Source: CALJFL01 sp036961205 | Lineage (GTDB): Bacteria > Pseudomonadota > Gammaproteobacteria > Pseudomonadales > Halieaceae | DNA: 64,000 bases | Direction of reading: 5' to 3' | NCBI GenBank assembly: GCA_036961205.1 | Contig: JBALVI010000009.1 | Coordinates: 42,526-106,525 of the forward strand | Part shown: positions 42,077 to 50,680 of the stretch, piece by piece | Layout: the number at the start of each line of letters is the position of its first letter | Position numbering within the stretch: position 1 is the stretch's first letter | Program-made: the position numbers and the translations under genes | Notes under the pieces: generated by a model | Seen by the model: only the letters and a program-made list of their open reading frames with translations | What the model was told of the DNA's origin: nothing | Database searches by the model: none

Positions 42077-44167
42077 CTATTGAGCGCTATACACTCTATT
42101 GGCTTCGCTAAGCACATATTGGCGAATGCCCTCTGCGTCTTCGGCGCTTAAATATTTGTCAAAACTCACCATGCCGCGAGGTGACAATATGCCGCCAATC
42201 AGTATGTCTTGCCAGAGTTCATGAATAGCGGCGGTTGAATGGCGCAGGTCCGGTACCAGGCCCGAGCTGCGCAGCCCATCGCCGTGGCAGAAGGAGCAGT
42301 GGCGTTGGTATAAGATTTGTCCTGCAAGTACCTGCTCGGCGTTCGCTGTCACCGCTTCCGGTTGTGCCATAGGCCGTTCAGGCGTTTCCACCAAGGCGGG
42401 CAGGCTGTGCTCGCCGCCGAGTTTGAATACCAGTACCCGGGAGCGGTTCTTGGCTTTCCATGCATGCGATATGGCACCCGCTTCTGCGCCTATGCCGCCG
42501 CCAAAACCCACAGCAACTGCGATATATTGCTGTCCGTCGATGGCGTAGGTGACTGGAGACCCGCCTGCAATTGTCTGGGTTGGGTTTGACCATAGTTCAT
42601 CGCCGGTGACAGCGTTATAGGCAATCAATTTGTCTTCGACAACCTGGAATACAAGATTACCTGCCGTAGAAAGCGTGCCAGCGGCCGCAGGGCGACCGGG
42701 TTGCTGCGCCCATACCTCTTTCTGCGCAATCGGGTCCCATGCAATCAGTTTGGCGGTAAACTGGCTGTCTAGTATCGCATCGATGTCAGGGTCGTTTGGC
42801 GGTACCAACGCCATGCGATCAAAGCCGGTATTGTAAGTGCCCTGTTTGGGCAGGCGATCTATATCACGGGTGGGTGCCAGAAAGTTACCCGGGAATACCA
42901 AAGTGGGAATGTAGACCAGCCCGGTGTCCGGGTTGTAAGACATGGGTGGCCAGTTGTGGCCACCACCGTTGCTGGGGATATGGATATTTTTGCCGTCGAA
43001 CAGGCGTGCCGTTTCAGTTTCTACTGGTCTACCGGTCTCCATATCGACGTGCGATGCCCAGGTGGCGATGGTGAATTTTTCTGCCGACAACAGCTCACCT
43101 GTGGCCCGGTCAAGCACATAGAAGAACCCGTTCTTGGGCGCCTGCATCAATACTTTGCGATCCTCGCCATCGATTTTCAGGTCGGCGAGCATGATGTGTT
43201 GAGTGGCCGTGTAGTCCCAGGTCTCGCCTGGCGTGGTCTGGTAATGCCATACGTATTCGCCGGTCTTGGCATTCAGCGCCACGATGGAGGATAGAAATAA
43301 ATTATCGCCTCCTCCAGGGCTTCGAAGTGTTTGGTTCCACGGTGAGCCGTTGCCCACGCCAACATAAAAAAGATTTAGTTCAGGATCGTAGGCCATCGAA
43401 TCCCATGCGGTACCGCCGCCGCCCCACTCCCACCATTCTCCGTTCCAGGTTTTGGCGGCCATTTCCAGTGCGTCGCTTTCGAAGCCGTCTGCGGGGTTAC
43501 CGGGGATGGTATAGAAGCGCCAGCTTTGCTCGCCGCTATTGATGTCGTAGGCCGTCACATAGCCACGAACGCCCAGCTCGGCGCCGCCGTTGCCGATGAT
43601 AATATTGTTGCCCGCAATACGCGGTGCGCCGGTAATAGTGTAAGGCCGACTTTGGTCCACGGTTAAGGTCTCCCACACCACCTCACCGCTTTCGGCATTC
43701 AAGGCCACCAGTCGCCCGTCGTATGTGCCCACATATATTTTACCATCGGTGTAGGCAACTCCGCGGTTAACAGCATCGCAGCAGCCCTTGGCGAGCGTGG
43801 CTCGGGGAACCTTGGGATCGTAAAACCATTTGAGTTCGCCGGTCACTGCGTCCAGCGCATAAACCATAGACCAACTGCCTGAGACGTATAAGGTGTTATC
43901 CACCATTAATGGCGTGGCCTGCACGCCCCGGCGGGTATACATATCAAAAGACCAACTCAATCCCAGTTCGTCGACGTTGTCCTGAGTAATCTGGTTCAAC
44001 GGTGAGAAGCGCTGTTCGCTGTCAGTCAGACCGTGCTTGGTCCAGTTCACCGATGCTGCGGCGACAGAATCCGCAGCTTTTGGATCTGGTTTTTCGTTGG
44101 GGGAGGCCGGCTGCTGTTTACTGCAGGCGGCTAGTATCATTATCAGTGCCAGAGTAAGGAAGCGCAT
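42077..44167 (-). CDS. PQQ-dependent dehydrogenase with C-terminal cytochrome c domain (quinohaemoprotein), lipoprotein
   Basis: A 696-residue quinohaemoprotein alcohol dehydrogenase-type enzyme. MRFLTLALIMILAAC is a lipobox signal, so it is lipid-anchored. The eight-bladed propeller has the vicinal disulfide AKGCCDAVNRG near the PQQ site, tryptophan-docking repeats (ALDAVTGELKWFYDP, ALNAESGEVVWE, ALNAKTGEYVWHYQTTPGETWDYTA) and GGGHNWPPMSYNPDTGLVYIP. The C-terminal domain carries one haem c motif, CSFCH, with a Met ligand probably in RGMVSFDKYLS. Electrons would pass from alcohol to PQQ to haem c. No pqq genes are present here. The catalytic Asp is likely in GETWDY. Confidence 0.92.
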   Translation of the reverse strand: MRFLTLALIMILAACSKQQPASPNEKPDPKAADSVAAASVNWTKHGLTDSEQRFSPLNQITQDNVDELGLSWSFDMYTRRGVQATPLMVDNTLYVSGSWSMVYALDAVTGELKWFYDPKVPRATLAKGCCDAVNRGVAYTDGKIYVGTYDGRLVALNAESGEVVWETLTVDQSRPYTITGAPRIAGNNIIIGNGGAELGVRGYVTAYDINSGEQSWRFYTIPGNPADGFESDALEMAAKTWNGEWWEWGGGGTAWDSMAYDPELNLFYVGVGNGSPWNQTLRSPGGGDNLFLSSIVALNAKTGEYVWHYQTTPGETWDYTATQHIMLADLKIDGEDRKVLMQAPKNGFFYVLDRATGELLSAEKFTIATWASHVDMETGRPVETETARLFDGKNIHIPSNGGGHNWPPMSYNPDTGLVYIPTLVFPGNFLAPTRDIDRLPKQGTYNTGFDRMALVPPNDPDIDAILDSQFTAKLIAWDPIAQKEVWAQQPGRPAAAGTLSTAGNLVFQVVEDKLIAYNAVTGDELWSNPTQTIAGGSPVTYAIDGQQYIAVAVGFGGGIGAEAGAISHAWKAKNRSRVLVFKLGGEHSLPALVETPERPMAQPEAVTANAEQVLAGQILYQRHCSFCHGDGLRSSGLVPDLRHSTAAIHELWQDILIGGILSPRGMVSFDKYLSAEDAEGIRQYVLSEANRVYSAQ

Positions 44168-44357
44168 GTGTTGTACCTCGATAGTATGTAGTTACAATTT
44201 AGCAGTTAAGTTAGCGTATCTATAAGCAATACGTCCACATAACACGGACAAATAACATCGATCAGGCGGGTTGTCTTGTCAGCGTAGAACCGTCTGCTTA
44301 ATATGGGCGTATGCCAGATACCCAAGCTATTCTTGATTGTTATGCTGAAACGCTCAG

Positions 44358-44741
44358 ATGACTGAACACTGCCCCTGTGGCATCACCAAGCCCTATGAAG
44401 AGTGCTGCGGTCCGTTGCACGCGGGGGATGCTTTCGCACAATCTGCAGAACAGCTAATGCGCAGTCGCTATAGCGGCTTTGTAGTAAAGAATGAAGCATA
44501 CCTACTCTTAACCTGGCATCCAGATACTCGACCTTCCAGGGTGCGACTGGACGATAAACAGCAATGGCTGGGATTAAGAATTAAGGGTGTCGAAGCGGGG
44601 CAGGCGCAAGATACCGAAGGAAAAGTGGAATTCGTTGCTCGCTTCAAGGTTAATGGGCGAGGCCACCGGCTCCACGAAGTCAGTCGCTTCGAGAAGATTG
44701 ATGGCCGCTGGTTTTACCTGGACGGCGAACATTTGGAATAA
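44358..44741 (+). CDS. ychJ: YchJ family SEC-C motif protein
   Basis: A 127-residue protein of the YchJ/UPF0225 family. The N-terminal SEC-C zinc motif is CPCGITKPYEECCGPLH. The body LMRSRYSGFVVKNEAYLLLTWHPDTRP and the strand-rich NTF2-like C-terminus (FVARFKVNGRGHRLHEVSRFEKIDGRWFYLDG) match YchJ. It is cytoplasmic and its function is unknown; the SEC-C motif binds zinc and is shared with SecA. It is convergent with the SRPBCC-SDR fusion gene at 44780. Confidence 0.92.
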   Translation: MTEHCPCGITKPYEECCGPLHAGDAFAQSAEQLMRSRYSGFVVKNEAYLLLTWHPDTRPSRVRLDDKQQWLGLRIKGVEAGQAQDTEGKVEFVARFKVNGRGHRLHEVSRFEKIDGRWFYLDGEHLE

Positions 44742-44779
44742 CCCCAAAGTAGCAAAAAATGCGACTTTACAGGTCAGCC

Positions 44780-46162
44780 TTAGGCGCTTTCCAGAAACTC
44801 CATCAGACGATCAGTCTCGCCATCTTTTTCAATGGTCTTCTTCATCAGATGTAGCGGCCTGGCTTCCCGATCAAGAAACAACTTGCCGTGAGCCGCTCCG
44901 GCTTCCTTAGCCATGGCCATCCAGACAATGGTGTCTGCCCCTTCCATAGACGAGCGCAGCACACGGCGGGTAACCGCGCGAAATTCTGGCAAAGCCGTTT
45001 GAACCCCTGGAGTATCTGCCCAACCAGGGTGCATGGCATTAACTGCAATGCCTTGTTCTGCCCATTCCGCAGCCCATTCCTGAGTTAGTGCCATCAGCGC
45101 TCGCTTTTGTCTGGCATACGCTATGCTGCCTGAATAGTCAGTGCCATCTTCGTTGTGCAGTGCACTTAGGCTCAGTCGCTGGCTGTACATGCCGCCGGAC
45201 ACGACATTGATCACACGCGAGTTACCCGCCTTAACCAGTAGTGGCTTCAGGCCCAGGGTCAGGCGATAGGGGCTGAGGAGTAAGAGAGCATGGCTCTGCT
45301 CTATGTTTTCCTCAGTTTTGGCCCAGTCGTTAAAGAGCGCACCGGCATTGTTAATCAAAACATCAATAGCCTTGCCTTGTTTCCGCAGACGCTTGACCAG
45401 ATCGTCTACGTCCGCCATCAGACTCAGGTCGGCCAATTCATAGCGAATAGCGTCGTTTCCTGTTTCCTTGTGCAATTTGGCAACGGTTGCCTTGGCCTTC
45501 TCCTCGTTGCGCATAACGAGGGTCAGCTGTGCACCGCGCCGCCCTAGTTCGCACGCAGTTGCATAGCCTAAGCCGGTGTTGGCCCCGGTAATGACGATGT
45601 GCTTGCTCCGCACCGAAGCCGACATGGGGGAAAACTGTTTCATGGCACGCCGATAACCCAGTCGCGTGAACAGTGGTAGTTCTGTGGCCAAATTTGCACA
45701 GGCCTTTTGGTCCTTGAGGATCAAAGGGAAGTCGTCATTCAGTGCTCGGCCAAGGGAGGCGACCGACTCTCGGCCCATATTGTCCAGGCTTTTTTGAGCA
45801 GCTCCGCTAACAGCCTTTATAAGTGGCTTAAAGAAGAACTCTGCACGGTAATCAATTTTTGTGCCGGATTCCGTAGCCGTAAAAGTAATTCTGTCTTCTA
45901 TATCGAAGAATCGACTCTTGCCACTGAGGACGACAAGTGCGTTGTCTTGCAATTCTTCAACGCGGTAGATGATCGTGACGCTGCCCACCGGCAGTGCGCA
46001 AACCACTTCGAACCTGGTGCCAACTGCTATAGGCCCCGGAGACATTTTGGTAGCCTTCTTGGCCGTTGAGTCCCATTCAACCGTTGTCGTGAAGTCGCTC
46101 ACGTAGTCGAAAGCTTCGTTTATCGGCCGAGTTACTTCAGCTGTTGCTTGTAATACCGTCAT
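44780..46162 (-). CDS. SRPBCC (polyketide cyclase-like) domain fused to an SDR
   Basis: A 460-residue fusion. Residues 1-145 are an SRPBCC lipid-binding START-like domain (LQATAEVTRPINEAFDYVSDFTTTVEWD, GTRFEVVCALPVGSVTIIYRVEEL). Residues 185-460 are a short-chain dehydrogenase of the DHRS/retinol-dehydrogenase type. The NAD(P) loop is VITGANTGLGYA, then VLINNAG, a Ser in NVVSGG, and the YxxxK is YARQK. The NADP-binding Arg is probably in RNEEKAKATVAKL. The SRPBCC pocket may bring a hydrophobic substrate to the reductase. The single frame with no internal start or stop argues that the fusion is real. Confidence 0.88.
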   Translation of the reverse strand: MTVLQATAEVTRPINEAFDYVSDFTTTVEWDSTAKKATKMSPGPIAVGTRFEVVCALPVGSVTIIYRVEELQDNALVVLSGKSRFFDIEDRITFTATESGTKIDYRAEFFFKPLIKAVSGAAQKSLDNMGRESVASLGRALNDDFPLILKDQKACANLATELPLFTRLGYRRAMKQFSPMSASVRSKHIVITGANTGLGYATACELGRRGAQLTLVMRNEEKAKATVAKLHKETGNDAIRYELADLSLMADVDDLVKRLRKQGKAIDVLINNAGALFNDWAKTEENIEQSHALLLLSPYRLTLGLKPLLVKAGNSRVINVVSGGMYSQRLSLSALHNEDGTDYSGSIAYARQKRALMALTQEWAAEWAEQGIAVNAMHPGWADTPGVQTALPEFRAVTRRVLRSSMEGADTIVWMAMAKEAGAAHGKLFLDREARPLHLMKKTIEKDGETDRLMEFLESA

Positions 46163-46192
46163 GGACGATCCTCACGTTTAGTAATTTATTGT

Positions 46193-46891
46193 TCAAAATG
46201 TATAGGTTTTTTTTTGGCTTTGCTGCGCCAGGCCGTTAAGCGGCAGTTCGTTGTTGTAGCGATACAAAATATCAACGTTCAGTGATTCGCCTTCGTCCCC
46301 TTTAATATTACTGGTGCCGCTGAAACGGAGCAGTCGTTTGTCCTCCAATGAGTATGAGAGCTCAATTGGAGCGACCAGAAAACGCAAAAACCAGGAGTCC
46401 AGATTGACCTCCAGGCAGAGCTCCATATCGGTACAAGCGTCTGATTCAGTACGCAGCGCCGTCATGTTGATAGGGTCGTTAAGCCCGACAACGAGAAAGG
46501 GGAATTTGACCTCTGTGCCAGCTTCAAGTTGCACCCATACGCTACGCACAAAGTTGTCGAAGCCCGCATCTACTACAAGGTCGTCTCTATCACCAGCAGG
46601 AACTTCTACGGTTGAGTCGTTGCGAAAGTCGGTGAGCACCACTGAAGGTGCCTGCGAGCTAGCGCTGTAGTTGAGCTCTTTTTTGGCGAAGGTTATGCCC
46701 TGTTCATCGCGATACTCTACGGTACATTGCTGGTTCATCACTGCGCAGTAATGGTTCTCCGTATATAGCAGGTGTCCTTCCTTGCGATCATAGGCGTCAC
46801 CTATTATATGAAACGAGGTTTCTGTTTGAGCAATAGCGATTGCTGACAGGGACAGTAGAAGTGACAGTGATAAAATGAATCTAAATATCAT
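46193..46891 (-). CDS. Exported protein of unknown function
   Basis: A 232-residue protein with a signal peptide (MIFRFILSLSLLLSLSAIAIAQ). The mature part is beta-rich: ETSFHIIGDAYDRKEGHLLYTENHYCAV, LVVDAGFDNFVRSVWVQLEAGTEVKFPFLVVGL, and a C-terminal NVDILYRYNNELP. Four Cys may pair (CAVMNQQC and CTDMELC). I do not recognise a named family, although a DUF3108-like lipocalin-type fold is possible. Its start overlaps the end of the DUF2878 gene by 11 bases, so the two are translated together in one operon. Confidence 0.78.
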   Translation of the reverse strand: MIFRFILSLSLLLSLSAIAIAQTETSFHIIGDAYDRKEGHLLYTENHYCAVMNQQCTVEYRDEQGITFAKKELNYSASSQAPSVVLTDFRNDSTVEVPAGDRDDLVVDAGFDNFVRSVWVQLEAGTEVKFPFLVVGLNDPINMTALRTESDACTDMELCLEVNLDSWFLRFLVAPIELSYSLEDKRLLRFSGTSNIKGDEGESLNVDILYRYNNELPLNGLAQQSQKKTYTF

Positions 46892-47426
46892 CGCCTTGAA
46901 CCTCGCGCATGGAAATCCATCTTGCCGTCGCCAACAGCGCGGGAAAGGCGATAGCCCATATCAGCGCAATACTCATTGGTCCGAAAACAGGGTCGCCGAA
47001 AGTAATGTCGGACAATCGGGTGCCTCCCAGATAAGAAGCCGTGCCCCCTAAAGCGCCCACAATGGAAGCCAGTATCAAGCGCTGCTGTAATGGACTGAAG
47101 GCGTGCATGAGCGTTGTGGCCAGCACCGGCCAAAGGCAGCTAAGCCACCAGGGTGAGGGGGCTGATACGCCAGCGACAGTGAATATACCTGCTGCAAACA
47201 TGATTTTGTCGAGTAGTAGTCCCGCCAGCGTAATGCCCACAATCAATAGCACTTCATTTCGTCTGGCGCCAAAGAGCTTAAAGTGGATGAGCAGGTGCAC
47301 ACCGGCAATGATGGGTGCCAGTGTATTCGAATGCGTGGCGACAATTGCGAACCAGCTGATGTTGAACAGCAGGCCATTGATTAGCACGCGGGCGGTGGGA
47401 TTTTGTGGGGCGAGTGATTTAAGCAC
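46881..47426 (-). CDS. DUF2878 family integral membrane protein
   Basis: A 181-residue protein with about 5-6 membrane segments (LLFNISWFAIV, LAPIIAGVHLLIHF, LLIVGITLAGLLLDKIMFAAGIF, WLSCLWPVLATTLMHAF, ILASIVGALGGTASYLGG, SIALIWAIAFPALLATAR). The PWWLSCLWPVLATTLMHAF and FGPMSIALIWAIAFP blocks identify DUF2878. In related gammaproteobacteria it occurs with DUF3833, DUF1365 and cyclopropane-fatty-acid-synthase-like genes. A DUF3833 gene is indeed divergent at 47568. A link to lipid modification is inferred from that context. Confidence 0.85.
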   Translation of the reverse strand: MLKSLAPQNPTARVLINGLLFNISWFAIVATHSNTLAPIIAGVHLLIHFKLFGARRNEVLLIVGITLAGLLLDKIMFAAGIFTVAGVSAPSPWWLSCLWPVLATTLMHAFSPLQQRLILASIVGALGGTASYLGGTRLSDITFGDPVFGPMSIALIWAIAFPALLATARWISMREVQGDDI

Positions 47427-47567
47427 TTTCGACCGTTTCTTTCCTGTTGGACTCTTGACCTAATGTACGCGCAAAGGGGCAAACGGATCACCGCATTGGG
47501 ATAATCTCGGGAAGATCCGCCGCAAAAGTTTAGCCGTATCTATAATACAACTTGTTTTGGACTCAAT

Positions 47568-48122
47568 ATGCGGAAATTATTCACCTTATGTATGTCTCTG
47601 GCCGTGGTCACAGGCTGCTCATCAGTCACTGTCGATAATTATCGTGACAACCGACCGGAGCTGCGCCCGGATGCGTTTTTCACCGGCTATCTGACCGCGC
47701 ACGGCGTTGTTAAGAACCGTGCGGGACGGGTGATCCGCACCTTCAACGCCGATATTGATGCGTCATGGGAAGAGGGTGTAGGGACTCTGGTGGAAGACTT
47801 CATATTTGATGACGGCGAGAACCAACAGCGTATCTGGACACTTTCACCCGATGGGCAAGGCGGCTATATAGGAACAGCCGGCGACGTTATAGGTGGCGGA
47901 GTTATGGGTTTGGCTGGCAATAGTGCATTCCTGGACTATGTACTGAGAGTTCCCTATGGAGAGTCGACTGTGGATGTAAGGGTAGATGACCGCATGTATC
48001 TGGTTTCGCCCGATGTTCTGGTCAATGAATCCGTGCTGACCAAGTTTGGCGTCAGGGTGGGAAGCTTATTGTTGGTTATTCTCAGGCAGGATGGCGAGCG
48101 CGCTGTCACGGTCAGCGAATAA
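47568..48122 (+). CDS. DUF3833 family lipoprotein
   Basis: A 184-residue lipoprotein. MRKLFTLCMSLAVVTGC is a lipobox signal, and the mature part matches DUF3833: YRDNRPELRPDAFFTGYLTAHGVVKNRAGRVIRTFNADI, WEEGVGTLVEDFIFDDGENQQRIW and the C-terminal DDRMYLVSPDVLVNESVLTKFGVRVGSLLLVILR. The fold is probably a lipocalin-like barrel. It is divergent from the DUF2878/unknown exported gene pair across 141 bases, so the two units may share control. Confidence 0.88.
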   Translation: MRKLFTLCMSLAVVTGCSSVTVDNYRDNRPELRPDAFFTGYLTAHGVVKNRAGRVIRTFNADIDASWEEGVGTLVEDFIFDDGENQQRIWTLSPDGQGGYIGTAGDVIGGGVMGLAGNSAFLDYVLRVPYGESTVDVRVDDRMYLVSPDVLVNESVLTKFGVRVGSLLLVILRQDGERAVTVSE

Positions 48123-48233
48123 CACCTTTTGCAGCGTCTGGTAAGAATCCTTGGCTGGTGCCAGTGGAAATCGTATATGATGTGCCGCAGCCACAACACG
48201 GTGGCATAGGTTATCTAAAATTGGAGAGTCGGG

Positions 48234-48614
48234 ATGTTCAGTCACGTCATGGTCGGTGCAAACAATATTGAAGAATCAAAGAAGTTTTACGACGCGGTGT
48301 TAGCCACGATGGGCCATGAACCCGGCGTCATCGATGACAAGGAGCGTTGTTTTTGGTTCACAGACAAGGGCATATTTTCTATCAGCAAGCCTATTGATGG
48401 CGAGCCTGCCTCCGTTGGTAATGGCAGCACCGTAGGGTTCGCAGCGAGCAATTCAGATGTCGCTGATGCCTGGCATGCGGCGGGCATTGCGAATGGCGGA
48501 ACAACTTGTGAAGATGCACCGGGAGTTCGAGAGGGCGCTGCTGGCAAGTTGTACCTGGCCTATCTGCGTGATCCATCTGGCAACAAGATCTGTGCTCTGC
48601 ATCGCGTTGCTTGA
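48234..48614 (+). CDS. VOC family (glyoxalase/bleomycin resistance-like) protein
   Basis: A 126-residue VOC-superfamily protein: MFSHVMVGANNIEESKKFYDAVLATMGHEPG at the N-terminus, CFWFTDKGIFSIS in the middle, and a C-terminal YLAYLRDPSGNKICALHRV typical of the second beta-alpha-beta-beta-beta module. Metal ligands may include the His in FSHVMV and the Glu replaced or displaced near the end, so metal binding is unsure. GGAG lies about 7 bases upstream. It is 111 bases downstream of the DUF3833 gene and convergent with the UPF0014 permease. The substrate is unknown. Confidence 0.88.
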   Translation: MFSHVMVGANNIEESKKFYDAVLATMGHEPGVIDDKERCFWFTDKGIFSISKPIDGEPASVGNGSTVGFAASNSDVADAWHAAGIANGGTTCEDAPGVREGAAGKLYLAYLRDPSGNKICALHRVA

Positions 48615-48629
48615 ACCTTAGTTGAAGCG

Positions 48630-48654
48630 GACCCATGGATTCAAACCATGGGTC
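48630..48654. terminator. Hairpin between convergent genes, no U-tract
   Basis: GACCCATGG (48630-48638) and CCATGGGTC (48646-48654) form a 9-bp perfect stem with a 7-base loop, in the 57-base gap between the VOC gene and the convergent permease gene. No T-run follows on either strand. Confidence 0.5.
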
Positions 48655-48671
48655 TGGTTCACTTGCAGTGC

Positions 48672-49403
48672 TCACTCTCTTTTGGTTCGAAGCTCCTCAC
48701 CAACGGTCTTACCACATATAGCCAAAAACACTGCGGTAGAAATACCCGCAGCGGCAAAAATCATACACATCACCACGATTTGGTAGCGCGCCGCGATCAG
48801 CGGGGTCACTCCAGCTAGTATCTGTCCAGTCATCATCCCTGGCAGTGATACCAGGCCAACCGCAAACAGAGAATTAATCACCGGAATCATCGCCGCTTGG
48901 TAGGCGACCTTGCGTGCTTGCTGCCAGCTGTCTCCATGGGCCAGTTCTGCGAACAGGCGTTCTGCCGCCAGGCTGACGGCGGTCAGGGCGCTGGCGAAAG
49001 CCATGCCAGCGAGCGGAATCATATAGCGGGGCAGGTACCATGGGTCCAGGCGCAGCACTCCTTGCGTGACTAACGCCAGAGTAATACCACCACCAACGGT
49101 AACACCCAGCAACGATGCCAGCAGTAATCTACTTCGCTGTTCAGGCACTGTGCGCAGGGCGATCCAGCTTGACGCGGCCAGCATTATGGCCAATACAATT
49201 AATACCATCCAGCCGGAAGTGGCGCCGAATATCCAGGCCAGCACATAACCGATCAACAGCAGCTGCACCAGCATACGGCCCAATGCGTATAGAGCATTGC
49301 CAGGACCCATGGACCAGCGCCAGAGTATGACCAAGGTGATCGCCACGGGTACGAAGGCCACCGCCAGTTGGGGCAGGCTCAAGAGGATTACCTGTTCGGG
49401 CAT
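48672..49403 (-). CDS. UPF0014 family ABC-type permease (FetB-like)
   Basis: A 243-residue membrane protein with about 7 hydrophobic segments. It matches UPF0014 (YbbM/FetB): MLVQLLLIGYVLAWIFG, the PWYLPRYMIPLAGMAFASALTAVSLAAERL segment and the conserved INSLFAVGLVSLPGMMTGQILAGVTPL. E. coli FetB works with FetA in iron export and oxidative-stress resistance, but no ATPase gene is next to this one. The ATG is 1 base after the stop codon of the Cys-rich secreted-protein gene, so it is probably translationally coupled to it. Confidence 0.88.
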   Translation of the reverse strand: MPEQVILLSLPQLAVAFVPVAITLVILWRWSMGPGNALYALGRMLVQLLLIGYVLAWIFGATSGWMVLIVLAIMLAASSWIALRTVPEQRSRLLLASLLGVTVGGGITLALVTQGVLRLDPWYLPRYMIPLAGMAFASALTAVSLAAERLFAELAHGDSWQQARKVAYQAAMIPVINSLFAVGLVSLPGMMTGQILAGVTPLIAARYQIVVMCMIFAAAGISTAVFLAICGKTVGEELRTKRE

Positions 49404-49404
49404 G

Positions 49405-50622
49405 CTAGCTGCCGGCGAAATGCAAGCTGAAGGTAGTTTCCAGAACGGGCCGACCTGCCTGTCTACAAATGATCTGGTGTTCCACGCTGGTTCCCGGGGC
49501 TGAGGCGTCTTTGAGCTCGAATATAGGCACCAGTATATGCCCCGAGGTGCCGTTGAGGATGATTTCGTTAGGTACGCCTGCAGTTTGAAACACCTCTGTA
49601 GGCTCCGGTTCGCTCAATGTTTTGCCATCGGCGGTGGTGACAGTAATTCCGGAAAATATTTGATCCAGCGATTTGCCATCGTTCAGGCCTTGCTGAAACT
49701 GACCCAACAGTTTCCCCAGGTCACCCTCGACACCGCCGGGCGCGGCCTCGATCGCGCTGGCCACTACGCCCCCTAGAAAGTCCTCTTTGGCAGCCGACGA
49801 CTGGCAGTAAAGAGGTTCACCGGGATTGGCGTTGTCGTAATGGAGTTCGAATCCGTACCAGGTGCAGGGCTGCGCGCCGTCGGCCTGAGCACAGCGATCT
49901 TTACCGGTGACGTTGATATCGACACTGTCCTGGCAAATGGAGGTGGGATGTCCGTTTGCCATACAGGCAATGCCGGAGCGGAAACCTGAGACTTTGACCG
50001 TTTGCGGTCCACCGCCGATGAAAGATTCGAACTGGGGCTCTACCAACGTATTTCCCGCCAGGCAACTACCAACGCCGCCACTGCATTGTCGGCTCGCCCC
50101 GTCGGGGCAGCGATAGGTCGCCTCGGCGCCGCCGGGTGCTTCCATGGTGTATTGGAACCTAATGGGATCACCCTCGTAAGGGCCGCCGCCAGCAGCCCAA
50201 AACCCGGCTTTATCCAGGCCCCAATTACCCACCGCCTCAGCGTGGCATTCAGTGGCACAATCGTAGCCCTCAGCCTGCTCCTGTGAACAACTGTCAAGGC
50301 AGTCGTCGTGTTCCCGGCAGCCTTGGTGGGTACCACAGTTATAGGATTGCACCCGCAATAATTTGTCACCGCCGGCGCACTCGAATTGCACGGACTCCTC
50401 ACAGGTAGAAGGACAATCTGCGCCGCACGCCCCGCGACAAGCCGGGACATTCAATCCCTTTGCCGGTCCGAAGGCGTTGCGCACGGTGTCGCCCGGGTTT
50501 GCCGACCATTGTGCTACTGCCTTGATTGGTAGTAGTGCGCCCAGGGTTATAAATATAGCGATTGCCAATGCGAACGTTTGGCGCACTGAGCTGCGCGTAA
50601 AAAACTTATCGGATATAAACAT
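49405..50622 (-). CDS. Secreted Cys-rich protein with a phospholipase A2-like motif
   Basis: A 405-residue exported protein. ATG 50622 has GGAG 9 bases upstream and yields a signal peptide (LALAIAIFITLGALLPIKAVAQ); a longer in-frame start overlaps the upstream gene. Residues about 50-130 hold roughly a dozen Cys in pairs (CRGACGADCPSTCEES) and GCREHDDCLDSC, which recalls the phospholipase A2 active-site C-x-x-H-D-x-C. Beyond residue 150 are beta-rich regions and an all-polar domain. A PLA2-like lipase is a reasonable guess but weak. The UPF0014 permease gene follows by 1 base and a DUF4412-like gene precedes it. Confidence 0.75.
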   Translation of the reverse strand: MFISDKFFTRSSVRQTFALAIAIFITLGALLPIKAVAQWSANPGDTVRNAFGPAKGLNVPACRGACGADCPSTCEESVQFECAGGDKLLRVQSYNCGTHQGCREHDDCLDSCSQEQAEGYDCATECHAEAVGNWGLDKAGFWAAGGGPYEGDPIRFQYTMEAPGGAEATYRCPDGASRQCSGGVGSCLAGNTLVEPQFESFIGGGPQTVKVSGFRSGIACMANGHPTSICQDSVDINVTGKDRCAQADGAQPCTWYGFELHYDNANPGEPLYCQSSAAKEDFLGGVVASAIEAAPGGVEGDLGKLLGQFQQGLNDGKSLDQIFSGITVTTADGKTLSEPEPTEVFQTAGVPNEIILNGTSGHILVPIFELKDASAPGTSVEHQIICRQAGRPVLETTFSLHFAGS

Positions 50623-50680
50623 TGGCTCGCGCTCCTGCGATGTTGATTTCGGATTTTTGTGCAAGTCTAGAGCTGGTGGT

